A stretch of 64,000 nt of DNA from Silene conica. Taxonomy: Eukaryota; Streptophyta; Magnoliopsida; Caryophyllales; Caryophyllaceae. The stretch spans positions 73,944,641-74,008,640 of the forward strand of contig CM055313.2 of assembly GCA_029255685.2 (NCBI GenBank), written 5' to 3'. The translations under genes and the position numbers were made by a program. The notes under the pieces are model-generated. The model did no database searches. It saw nothing but the letters and a program-made list of their open reading frames with translations, and was not told where the DNA came from. Below are positions 20,895 to 31,313 of this stretch, piece by piece. The stretch's first letter is position 1, and every line of letters begins with the position of its first letter.

Positions 20895-21400
20895 ATATTA
20901 CAGGGCAATAATAATCTCATAGGTATAAACAATTACTTGTAACATACAAACACATATAATGAGTTGGTACCGTACCAATTCATTTCATATTTTTGACAGT
21001 GTCACATGAAAGCTAAAAATGATAACATTTTTCTGACATCTACTTGAATTCCTAGCATCATCATTATGAACATTTCATCTTCATCAACCAAATAAACTAA
21101 GATGACCCCCATAACTTATAAACACACTAAATCAACAACAAAAAAAAATATTACAGGGCAACAATAACATGAAAAGTATCAACAATTATTTGCAATACAC
21201 AAAACACATATAAGAGTTGGTATTGTACAAATTCACTTCCTTTTTGTGACAAGGTGACATCAAGGCTAAAAACGACAACATTTTCCTGACAACCCCTGAA
21301 TTCCAAGCATCATTAATATGAACAGTTCATCTTAATCAACTTAATAAACTATGAAGAACACCATAATTTATAAACATAGGAAATCAACAACACAAAACGA
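20895..21400. repeat. 253-bp direct duplication, two diverged copies
   Basis: The block starting ATATTACAGGGCAA recurs at 20895 and 21148. Both copies contain 'acacatataa.gagttggta', 'ctgaattcc.agcatcat.attatgaac' and 'aatcaacaac'. By position this is within the intron upstream of the FAR1 remnant. 21401-22007 holds no recognised gene apart from the right terminal inverted repeat. Confidence 0.7.
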
Positions 21401-22016
21401 ACAACAAAATTGTATTAACAAAATAAGAAAGACAACATATCAATTAATAAGAGAAGAATAAATAATCATTTAGCACAAAGAACAATATCCAAAAACTGTG
21501 AATATAGTTTTATGTAACGAAAATCAGATATAGAATCTATCTTTGCCATTATTTTTGTTGTCACCATTTTTTTGTGTTTTGATGATGGAAGAAGATGAAC
21601 ATGTTCTTGGTAAGAATTTTTTGCATTATTTTTTTTGTACTGATAATGGAATAAGATTAAAGAGAGAAAGGTTTTTAATTTTCTCTGAAAATTATGATTT
21701 AATCCCTTTAATTTGCTTTATTTGTGATTTGTCAGGAGATGAAGATCAAAAAAATGGAGATGAAAGAGAGAAGATACAGGAGAGAGGGGATGAAAGGGGT
21801 GGTAAACAAATTTGAAAAAGGATGGGAATGTGGAATCGTCAGTATGGGGAAGTGGGAGAAATTATTTTTTATTTTTTAATTCTCAATTAGTCATATCAAT
21901 TAAATGTCACCAATTTCCACTTGCATGCCCCATATACACTTAAATGGTACGAACCCGACCCGTCGCAAGCTTGCGACGGGTACTTCCGCCTTAAGAAAAA
22001 CGGGTTGTTTCTATTT

Positions 22017-22567
22017 ATAGGAAAATGGTGAGCCCCCATGCAAAGTGTGCAATGTACACTTTACTTTGAAAATAGATTTTTCAGCATTGAGCCTACAAAA
22101 ACTGAGTACACTTGCAGCATTGTAAATTGCAATAATTAGCAATCTTGGATAATAGAGTAAAGTAGTGTAAAGTAGTTGTTTAGGGTAAACCCTTTACACA
22201 ACTCTTCCACTATATATACTAGTGTTAGTAGTGTAGTATAATAGTAATATTATTTTAAGGTTTACTACTTTAATATATTAGTATATGTTACTAGTAGTTT
22301 TGATTAAGGTTCATCTTGGTGCTGCAAGAGAAGTACAGTGCTGAGTGCTCCTATACTTGGAGGTTGGATTTTGTCCCTTACTCACTTAAGCTCATGATCG
22401 AAATTTGGTAGGTGGCCAACTTTCGTGCCCTAAGACCGAAACCTTAATGTAAGGTGTTTCTATCTTGAGATTAATTTGCATGCATAAGTTCCTACTTTAA
22501 TTTTGTGACTAAACTAGAATTTGCTCATATGTGATATGAGGTAAATCTGAAATTATGATTTCTAACA
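22017..22567 (+). mobile_element. Copia-type LTR, 5' LTR remnant (LTR family A)
   Basis: From about 22211 the sequence matches the LTR split at 37860-37969 and 48524-48766 ('tatatatactagtg', 'taaggttcatcttggtgct', 'cttaagctca.gatcgaaatttgg'). It ends TTCTAACA at 22567, two bases before a primer-binding site. The part from 22017 to about 22210 is not obviously LTR. The 5' end of the LTR is missing or diverged. Confidence 0.7.
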
Positions 22568-22569
22568 AG

Positions 22570-22581
22570 TGGTATCAGAGC
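22570..22581 (+). promoter_or_regulatory. Primer-binding site (tRNA-Met type) of the Copia element
   Basis: TGGTATCAGAGC, complementary to the 3' end of initiator tRNA-Met, lies two bases after the LTR end. It primes minus-strand cDNA synthesis in plant Copia elements. Confidence 0.85.
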
Positions 22582-23063
22582 ATCTAGGTTGTTGCATGCA
22601 TAATCGGTTTATTTTTCCTAGTAAACGCCTCAGACAAATTTCTGGTCTAAAAATAAATTAATTTTCTATTTGCGGCGGTTTGTCAAAAACGCCTCAAATG
22701 AGGAGTCGCAAATGAATGCTTTTCTACTAGTGAAACAAAAAATAAAATTATTGTTTTATAAGATAAATCACGAAAGTAATTTGCATGTTTATTCTACTGG
22801 TCCTACAATGGTTTTAGGTCAAAAAATAAAATTGATGGATTTATTATTCACTAAATTAATTATTTGTATTATAATGAGTTTTAACTTTTATATGATTAAA
22901 ATGTCATTTTTTAGGGAAAATAGATAGACTTGTTTTCTAGCCGAGAGTTTTGGATATGTTTTCACATGCATAATTTATACAAGGTATATAAAATTTCGTA
23001 ATTTAAAAAGTTAGTTTGCACGGATTATGATTTTTATATGATAAATAGTCATATGAGATTAAA

Positions 23064-23911
23064 CTAGTTTTAACCCGTGCAAAATTGCACGGATATAGTT
23101 CTAAAACATCGATATAATAATTAATATTTAAAAATGGTAAACCAAAATACATGTATATCTTATAATCTACTTTTTTATAACGATTATAGTTTAAAACACG
23201 TGCATAAATTGCAATCCGTGAAAAAATGCACGAATTCAGTGTTAAAACATGATAACAATTTTTTTTAGATCTACTCATTTTAGTGGATATGCTCAATATC
23301 TATAACGAATTTATTTAGAATATTATTTTAACGAAATGATCTAAAATCTACTTAACAGAGTTTTATAGTTCATTTACTTTGTTAATTTTTTGTAGATCTT
23401 ATTTTTAAAATTAAAAATTAAAACAGTACTATTTATTAACATTTTTTGTTAAAAACTATATTTCTTATTCAAAAAATTTATTCAAGTTTAGTAATATCTC
23501 AAAAATGTGTTATTATGATGGTCAAATGTTAGAGTTAAAAGCTTGTAAATAATATAACGATGTTATTTGTTTTACCAATTTTTATCATTTTTATGTTCGT
23601 TGTCTAATAATGTTTTTTGTTCACTTTTTTTTAGTATTGATAGACTATATGGACTATTGGGAAAATTCTGCATTTTCATATTGTATTATTTATGCAACAT
23701 AAATGAAATCGAGGATGATGGTTCATTATTGGAGTTCTGTATTGATTATTCGATAAAATTCTATTAATAAAGTTGATTTTCATAAATTAATTCCATATCT
23801 TTTGTGGTGGATCCTACATTTATTTAAAAATAGAAAATAAAATAAAATGGATGTGCGATGATGTGAACGCACGAAATTGCACGAAATGTTCTTATATTAA
23901 TGTAGATAAGA
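23064..23911 (-). mobile_element. Non-autonomous Helitron, 848 bp
   Basis: Read on the minus strand it starts TCTTATCTACATTAATATAAG and ends with the hairpin CCGTGC-aatttt-GCACGG followed after a few bases by CTAG. A is outside the plus-strand left edge (23063) and T outside the right edge (23912), so insertion was between A and T. A 5' TC, a 3' hairpin plus CTRR and an AT target define Helitrons. No Rep/helicase coding sequence is present. Confidence 0.72.
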
Positions 23912-25046
23912 TAAGTAATCTTAAAAATTTACATATTGAAATACTCTTTAAACTATTTTAGATGTTGTATTAGACAAAAATATATCATCAAAAATCAAAC
24001 TTTTCAAGCCTCACTTGCTTATAAAATCCCCACATCAAGTTGTTCTTGATTAAGAACTGATATTGAAAGACAGATGCCCACCTTAGATAAAGTTGTTTGT
24101 GATTAGCGATGAATCATTTTAGTATATCACAATTTACGAATTATTAGCTAAAATATTTTTTTGTCAAAGAACCAAAACTTTTATATGTTAACGGAAATTT
24201 ATTACCCGCACCAAAATCGCTCCTCATTAATTTAATTTTATTTATACATCTTATCATCTTTTTAATTAAAAATCATGCATGTCTATAATTTTTGTTTTAA
24301 ATAAATTATTTTCCTTTGTTAAAATTCGTACCTTTAGTTAGTTAAATGTGCATATTTTTTTTCAAATTCTTGTTTCATTTTATATCATAGCTGCAAATTA
24401 ATGATGCTCGCAACTTACTGGTCTATTATGTTATCTGCTACCTTACTTTACTTCATTTTGTAACTATGTTAAGAGAATGTTTTTATTGAGATGTTGTTTT
24501 CATCATATTCTTAATTAAAAGATTTTCTTTTTACTTTTTAAATCGATCACATGTCATTTTTTCGGAATTATGCAATATATAGTTCGATAAAATTTATAAC
24601 ATTTTTTTTTTGCGTTTTTAGAGCTAATGTGTATTATTATATTTTTCTTTAAAATTTTATTTTATCTTATTAGTATTATAGTAGATGTATTTTTTTCGTA
24701 CTTTATTTTAATTGTTATTGTAATTGCAATTTATAATTGTAGTAAAAATTTGGACTGAATTTTTAATAGTTGACTTAATTTACTGTGATTTATTAGGAAA
24801 ACTTGGGCTGAATTATTTACGTTCTAAGTTATTCATTATTTCTTATTATTCACTAATATTTACGTGTAGAAAATATAAACGTAAACATTTACGTCTAAAA
24901 CTTAAACATAGAGATTTTTTAGCAATTAAATACTTTTTTTTTTCTGTGGGTCCCACATTATTTAAATAAATAAAATTAAAAACATGAATGTGATGATGTG
25001 GCTTAAGGAGAATGCTTGAAATGTTTTTGGTTTTATATAGATAAGA
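23912..25046 (-). mobile_element. Second Helitron-like 5' terminus and body, 3' end not found
   Basis: The minus strand from 25046 reads TCTTATCTATATAAAACC and continues 'aacatttc...cacatcatcac.ttcatg...aataatgtgggaccc', closely parallel to the 5' part of the Helitron at 23064-23911. A matching 3' hairpin and CTAG could not be located, so limits are uncertain. A/T-rich reading frames here are not convincing genes. Confidence 0.45.
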
Positions 25047-26931
25047 TGGGTAAGCAAGATTCTATTATGAATATGACCATAAACCTTTTATGAGACGTCA
25101 CATGCAATATTTAAATAGTGTATGTAAATTTTTAAATTTTTTAATCTTATTTTGCATGATTAATGATTTCTAAGATAAAAATCAAATTAATAGTGACTAA
25201 TTTCGACATAAATAGTTGTAGTTGGAATTTGGCCATGACATTTTTACACAATATTACATGCTATATTTACATAAGGTATGTAAATTTTGAGATCGTTTCA
25301 TCTTATAATGCATGATTTATGATAAATTGTGTTAAAAATAGTTAAATTTAATTTATGGCATGAACTTTTACCCATTAGTGTCATATGAGATATGAACATC
25401 ATATCCAAAATTTGCATGATGAAAATTTTATGTTTTGATTAATTATTAATTTTGATAAAGGTTAATAATTGGAATTTGATAAGTCATATTATTAAGAATT
25501 CGTCTTTAGCCAAGATCTTTGCTTTTTCCAAGCTCTAAAAGTGATTTTGAAATACTCAAAATTTTACTTTAATTATTTCATGTTTTATAATAATTTTTGA
25601 ATATTTGGCTTAAAAACATGTATTTTACGATTTATTTATGAAATGAATTTAATTATGATTATAAGGATATTTTTATTAAAGTTCTGGAGTTTTAAGAAAT
25701 TTCCAGAATATTCAAATTTTGAATTTTGAATTTTTCGAATTTTTAGCGGCTTGCTTTGGTTTTTCTTTTATTTTTCCTGTAAATACGAGTAATTTACGAA
25801 CAATAATGTAAATCAAGTTGAATCGTGGTCAAAATTTGGTAAGGACTGAATTTAAAGTCCTAAGAGTGTTAGGATGATTAACTTGAACATAAATATGATT
25901 TATGTAATTTATTTATGGTTTTATAAGATAATAATCACGCAAATCTGTAAAAACCGCAACCAAATATACGATATTTGCTCCCTGAGGCGATTTGGCTTAA
26001 AATTGGTATTTGCGTTCATATTTTAATGCTGCATTTTATTTAATATGATTGTCATATTTTATTTATATAATTTTGAATTATGTAATTCTACTTAGTATGA
26101 CCTTAGTTTTAATCGATATTACCCGTAATGTAAGGGAATATTGATTCGGTTGTAATTTTAATGTGATCTCGTATCACTGGTTTGTAATTTAATAGATATA
26201 ATTTTTATTTCAATAGAATATTTTGTATTTTATTGTAATCCAGGTGATTACAAGAGACGGTGTCAATCGGAAAGGTGTTCCGACAAGACGGTGTTTTCTT
26301 GGGAGGCGAGCCATTGAAGTTCAAGGGACCAATGAAGTTGGTTTCCGAATTTATAATAGTTAATAAGATTTTCTATTTCTAGGAATGAAGCACATACTAG
26401 GGCTTTATTGTTTTATGTTTTGCATTTATTTATATGTTTGCATGCATCGCCAAATCGTCATAACTAAACATGCATCTTTTTAATCGAGTAAATCGACCGT
26501 GTCAATTTATTATTGAGTTCACTGCTTTAGTTCACTTAAAACGTGATAGATAATAAATTGACAAGACCTCACGCTAATAAATAATTGAGGATTAGCCGTA
26601 CCAAAAATTAGAACCATGGATCCCAATTTCATAAGGGGGTAGGCTCGGCTTCACCGGGGTACAAACCTTGTTACGTTGGGTGAGTGGGTAATAACTGTCA
26701 TTACATCGAAATTTGGGTTTGGATCAACGGAAGAGTGGAGAGGGTCCGGTGGCCTACACGTGTTCTAGGCTAATAGATAGAATTAGAGTAATTTTATCGA
26801 CCGAGAGTTCTAGTGTAGAACCGATTAAAGAGTTAATCCACCAAGTTGTGCTAAGGGAAGTGTAGAGGGTCCAGTGATCCACATGGAAATTAGTATGGAC
26901 TTGGGTCTCGAAATCATTTATATAAGTTGGG
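25047..26931 (+). other. Untranslated leader of the Copia element
   Basis: Non-coding A/T-rich sequence between the PBS side and the gag frame. The part 25190-25330 is repeated, diverged, at 49340-49480 ('agtgactaatttcg...ttggaatttggccat...tttttacacaat'), so the same leader family occurs twice in the window. 26580-26900 is more GC-rich and has no coding frame that I trust. Confidence 0.5.
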
Positions 26932-27821
26932 TTGAGGTCACTTTATAAATACTTAAAATCTTGTTTAAATTTACAAGTATTAAAACGACAAGTGAAATTA
27001 GCCTCCCAAGGTGACGATAAGATTCGTTACCTTACTGAGGCTTCTCCCGCCGCACCAACCGCATCATTCATCGCCACCGCTAGGACGGCCTATGAGGCCT
27101 ACCAAAAGGAGTCAGCGGCAATCAAAAATGTTTTGATTTACTCTATGGAGCCCGAGCTCCAAAGAAGTGTCATAAAGATTGGCACAACTTATGAGATTTA
27201 CGCCAAACTTGTGACAATGTTCTCGAAGGCTTCGAGAGTTGTCCAGTATGAAGCGACATTTGCTTTCTTTGATCTCAACTTTAAAGAGGGCCAAAAGGTT
27301 AGCCCTCATGTGCTCAAATTGGTAGAGTATGTTGAGACTCTTAGATTACACCAAGTTGACATTCCTAAAGAACTTATTATCGACCGAATACTTCACTCCT
27401 TGTCCAAAGTCAAGGCGTATGTTCAATTCAGGGTGAATTTCAACATGCACAACTCGGACGTCTCACTTGACGAATTGCACAATATGATTGTGCAAGTCGA
27501 GAGAGATATGTGGCTAAATGTTAGCACCACTAGAGAAGTGTTAAATGTCAACACCAAGAGCAAGGGGAACTTTAAGAAATAGTCCCAAAAGGGGAAGAAG
27601 AAGCAAACTCTCGTCAAGAGTAAGAAAGTGGTTTCGGAGGCTAGCACCTCGAAGGCCAAAAAGGTTACCTCAAATGAGGACAAGCGTCATTATTGTAATG
27701 GCTCCGGACATTGGAAACGAAATTGTTTCAAGTACGTACCTTATCGACATAAAATCTGGAAAGATCCTTCCAGTAGGTATTTGACTATCCCTTTCTTTCA
27801 TGTTTCAAAATCACATTTGGT
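26932..27821 (+). pseudogene. Copia gag with zinc knuckle and start of protease, broken
   Basis: The frame to 27582 carries a UBN2/gag-type domain (MEPELQRSVIKIGTTYEIY, FEGQKVSPHVLKLVEYVE-like), then a stop at 27580. Past it, in the same and neighbouring frames, a lysine-rich stretch and a knuckle HYCNGSGHWKRNC at about 27692-27730 follow; the first zinc-binding Cys is replaced by Arg. YLIDIKSGKILPVGI in another frame is the usual linker to the protease. Gag forms the retrotransposon particle. The N-terminus looks incomplete: the open frame begins inside the expected domain. Stops and frameshifts make it inactive. Confidence 0.8.
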
Positions 27822-27836
27822 ATAATAATACAAGTT

Positions 27837-28802
27837 GTGATGTATGCTCCTTTTATTGTAAATAGGGCATCCGAGCAAGGATTAATGCAAGGAGAAACAA
27901 GCTTAGATGATCCAAGGATTGCTAGAAGTCAAGCTACCGGATTCAAGAGAAGTGAAAATGAGCCCACTCTTTATATTAAGCACCAAGAAAAATACGCCAC
28001 TGATATGTTGAAGAAATTCAACATGTCCAATTGTGAAGCTTCACCTACACCTATGAATGTTAATGAAAAGTTACAGCGTGAAGACGGAACTGGTATTGCT
28101 AATGGAAAATTATACAGGAGCATTGTTGGAGGTTTAAACTACCTCACTCATACTAGACCGGATATTTCTTTTCCGGTCAGCGTGGTATCTCGGTATATGC
28201 ACAAGCCGAGTAAGCAACATCTTGGGGCAGCAAAAAGAATTCTCCACTATGTAGCTGGAACTTCCAGCTTTGGCATATGGTATAAAAAGGTACCAGACTC
28301 AACTTTCAAACTAGTTGGTTTTACAGATAGTGATTATGCTGGTTGTTTGGATGATCAGAAAAGTACTTCCGGTCATGTTTTTAGCCTTGGGTCTGGTGCT
28401 ATCACTTGGAGTTCAAAGAAGCAAGAGACGATTGCATTATCGTCTTCCGAAGCAGAGTATACTGCCGCAAGTTCAGCAAGTCGACAAGCTTTATGGCTGC
28501 TGAAATTATTAGCTGATTTCAATGTTCAACAAAATGAAGCTACTGTGATATATTGTGATAATCAGTCCGCTATTGCTATGGCGAAAAATCCGGCATTTCA
28601 TGGAAGAAAAAAGCATATTGACATCCAATATCATTTCATACGCAAGCTTGTAGCTGATGAAAAAATTGTACTGAAGTTTTGTGGTACAAATGAGCAAATT
28701 GCTGATGTTTTCACAAAATCGCTTCCGCAAGCCAAGCATCAGTTTTTTATGCCTGAGTTGGGTGTTAGTGACTTTGAATTAAGGGGGAATGTTGAAAACT
28801 AA
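27837..28802 (+). pseudogene. Copia pol, internally deleted: RT tail and RNase H, 321 codons open
   Basis: The open frame runs from a protease-proximal region straight into GFKRSENEPTLYIKHQ of the RT domain and then EKYATDMLKKFNMSNCEAS. The segment that normally lies between, with the catalytic YVDD, is missing, as are integrase and the front of RT. After the junction it is well preserved: LYRSIVGGLNYLTHTRPDIS, DSDYAGCLDDQKSTSG, SSSEAEYTAAS, YCDNQSAIAMAKNPAFHGR and KHIDIQYHFIRK, the Copia RNase H. Despite the deletion the frame stays open to TAA at 28800-28802, which lies inside the LTR. It cannot supply polymerase activity. Confidence 0.85.
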
Positions 28803-29058
28803 TTCAAAGTTAGTTTGATTATTAGGATCATGTGCTAAAATTGTAGTCATGGTCAAAGTAGTTGAGTAATATTAGGAGTCAAATAAGTTGAGTAGGTTGT
28901 TCCTAAGTTATAGGCTAGTGGCTAATAATGTGTGATTAGTTCCCTATTTTTAGTTGAAGGAGTTAGAGTCTTATTAGTATAAATAAGACTATCTTTGTAA
29001 GCTTTTAATTTCATCAAAATACAATTGATTTCCTTTCTTTACTCTAATAAGTGCTCTC
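28790..29058 (+). mobile_element. Copia 3' LTR (family B), end approximate
   Basis: A polypurine tract AAGGGGGAA (28781-28789) is directly followed by TGTTGAAAAC, the usual start of a Copia LTR. A TATA-like TATAAATAAG lies near 28979. The end is placed at a CA near 29058 by inspection only. No second copy of this LTR is in the window, so the 5' half of this element was lost or belongs to another family. Confidence 0.55.
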
Positions 29059-30014
29059 ACCTTAGAAGGATAATCTATGTTGGGAGCTTGATCTCATTTT
29101 GTTTTGCTTTTTTTCAAATTGTGTGTTGATTTTAGAACTTTTTATTTCCTTGTAAGACTTGGAAATTATTTTCATAAGATAAAGTTTATATTTTGGATTA
29201 GGTGACTTGTTTTTCAACCCAAGTTCACTTTCTATTATGATATTTTGTTCTAAATTTGTCATCCCACAACCCAAGTTCACGTATAGTTGTTACTCAACAA
29301 GTACCGTGAAATACTTTCACTTTCAAGTACTGCTAAATACTCTACCAATCAAATACCGTTAAATATTTGATGCACTACGAGTATCGTACGTGAAATACTC
29401 AATCTATCTTACGGTAATAAGAAAATATTTTAATTGTACATTCGTGTTCACAATTTGAACGAATTAGGAAACTAATTATGCATTATAGTCTTATAACGAT
29501 ATAAGAATAACCAACACGATTAAAGCACACGACTTTTCAAAAATTAAAGAGCTTACAAAAATATGAAGTATAAAACTGTAAAATGATTTTCGTAAAAGAC
29601 TTCTAGTTATGCGTGAAAGACGTATGTTGTAGCTTCATTTTAATTCTTCTTATATAGAAACAAGTAGATTATATAGGTTTTAATAAACCCTAGATTTTGA
29701 GAATAATAAAGATATTATTCTTATATGATGAATGGAGAGTTAATACACAGATTATGGACATTGAGTAATAATTAGGGGACATTAACTAACCAATAAACCC
29801 ATTAAGTTTAAGTTCGAATTTTTTCATCTTATCTCTCGTTCGTCACTAATTTTAAGTGATATATCATCCTCTTTCATAATCATCTCTTTTGGCTAAAAGC
29901 TACTCTACAAATAAATAGTGTACTTATTTGACAGATAGAGTGGGAGAAATTTATAGCTACAATCTCAATGATAAAATGTTTATCGAGTAGATAGGATCTA
30001 TCTCGAATGATTAG
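29059..30014. other. No gene seen; four short degenerate repeats
   Basis: 29297-29405 holds four units of about 25-30 bp of the form 'aagtaccgtgaaatactttcac'. The rest is A/T-rich. I see no coding or RNA gene. Confidence 0.45.
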
Positions 30015-31313
30015 TGTTGGGATAAGTGTCCTCGACAATAGTGCGATCACGTGATTTTATTGATAATCACAAAATCTCATACATATTTACATATGTTGAA
30101 TACGGAAGGGATGATAGTCTATAAAGTCAATTGATCGTCATTTACCGGTAATGATTGGCTTTAAATAGTTTGACATTATCGTCATATGATGGTGGTGATC
30201 AGTGGATCCCTTAAGGTCACACCTAAAGGATGTTACTCGAATCATTGAGATTAATAATTTGTATACGATATGAATTGATTAATGCCTTAATATGAACGAG
30301 ATTAATGAGAGGTTTTTGTCTCATGATAATGTGATTATATGAGATTCGATTTCGAAAATAAGTAATTATTTTATTATATTCGATAAATATTATCGTATTT
30401 TATCGGTAAGGATTATCGGTTAGTCGTGATTGCAATTAAGTTGTAGATCACATTGACGAAAATGAAATGACACGTTTTATACGTTAAATTAGTAATTGGT
30501 ACTTAAATGTTAAGTATTATTTATGAAATAAGAATTTGTATTTAAATTGTTTAAATACACATTAATAATTACTAATTGTCATATTCCATGTGATATGTCA
30601 CAATTGTGACACACTACAAAAGACAAATTATAAAATGTAAAATGGAACACATTTTAATATGGGGATGTAGTGTGATGGACGATGGTGTATGGTAGTGGTT
30701 ATGGGTATGATTATTTATCTTATTAAGAATAAGATAAATAATGATAACCCTAAAAATTAGACTTGAGCTAATGATGAAGGCTAAACACTTAGAAAAGAAA
30801 AAAAGCATTTTTACTCTTCCCCATTTTTGTGTAAGAGCCGGCCACCACTAGAGAAGAGAAATAGTTTTTCTTTTTTATATAGTGTAGTGCACACTACACA
30901 AATATACACTTCGTCATTTTTATAAGTTGGTCATATTCATCTTAAAATCTCTCATAATTCATTTTCTCTCTTTCATAATATTACACTAATATTTTCTAGG
31001 GTAGAAAATAGTAATATTAATTAGGGTTTACTACTACGTAATAAGATTATTAGTATTTGTTTTTCGGGTGCATCTTGGGTGCAATCAAAGGAGAACTTCT
31101 CTACTTGAAGCTTTAGGAAATCATCCTTTCATTTTTAAGCTCAAGATCGGTCTTGGTAGGTGACCAAAACCGTGCCCTATTGTGATGATTCCTCGATGTA
31201 AGGTTTCGAAATTTTGCTTGCATGCATAAGATCTTTAATTTAATTTTTATGATTTAAATTAAATTACATCATATAAGATATGATTTAAATTTCTGGAAAT
31301 TTGATTTCCTACA
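30015..31313 (+). mobile_element. Copia LTR, family A, about 1.3 kb, complete
   Basis: It starts TGTTGGGATAAGTGTC and ends TTGATTTCCTACA. It aligns along its length with the LTR at 37000-37969/48524-48766 (for example 'caatagtgcgatcac', 'catacatattta.atatgttgaatacgg', 'gtgatatgtcaca', 'gcatgcataag'). It is clearly diverged from the other two copies, so it is older or from another subfamily. No PBS follows and no polypurine tract precedes directly; a solo or truncated LTR is likely. Confidence 0.7.

Larger units (their letters stand above)
13160..22007. mobile_element. Mutator-like element, 8.8 kb with nested insertions, 9-bp TSD
   Basis: The two ends carry about 39-bp inverted repeats sharing GGCGGAA.TACCCGTCGCAAGC, followed inward by a further match ending CGTACCATTT. 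A perfect 9-bp direct repeat TTTCTATTT flanks the element at 13151-13159 and 22008-22016, the Mutator-superfamily signature. A foldback MITE (13624-13985) and a LINE (14495-19284) inserted later; subtracting them leaves about 3.7 kb. The original interior holds a 97-codon acidic reading frame, two sets of ~250-bp tandem repeats and a minus-strand FAR1-domain remnant, the DNA-binding part of one class of Mutator transposases. I see no complete transposase, so it is non-autonomous now. Confidence 0.82.

Noticed and set aside
21543-21815. 90-codon frame ending in a Glu/Arg/Gly-rich tail
   Set aside because: No recognisable domain; composition and position just inside a Mutator terminus suggest leader sequence. 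Too weak to call.
26932-28802. Treating gag (26932) and RNase H (27837) as certainly one Copia element
   Set aside because: They are collinear and probably joined by deletion, but the LTR at 28790 has no partner and differs from LTR family A at 22567, so I kept the two entries separate.
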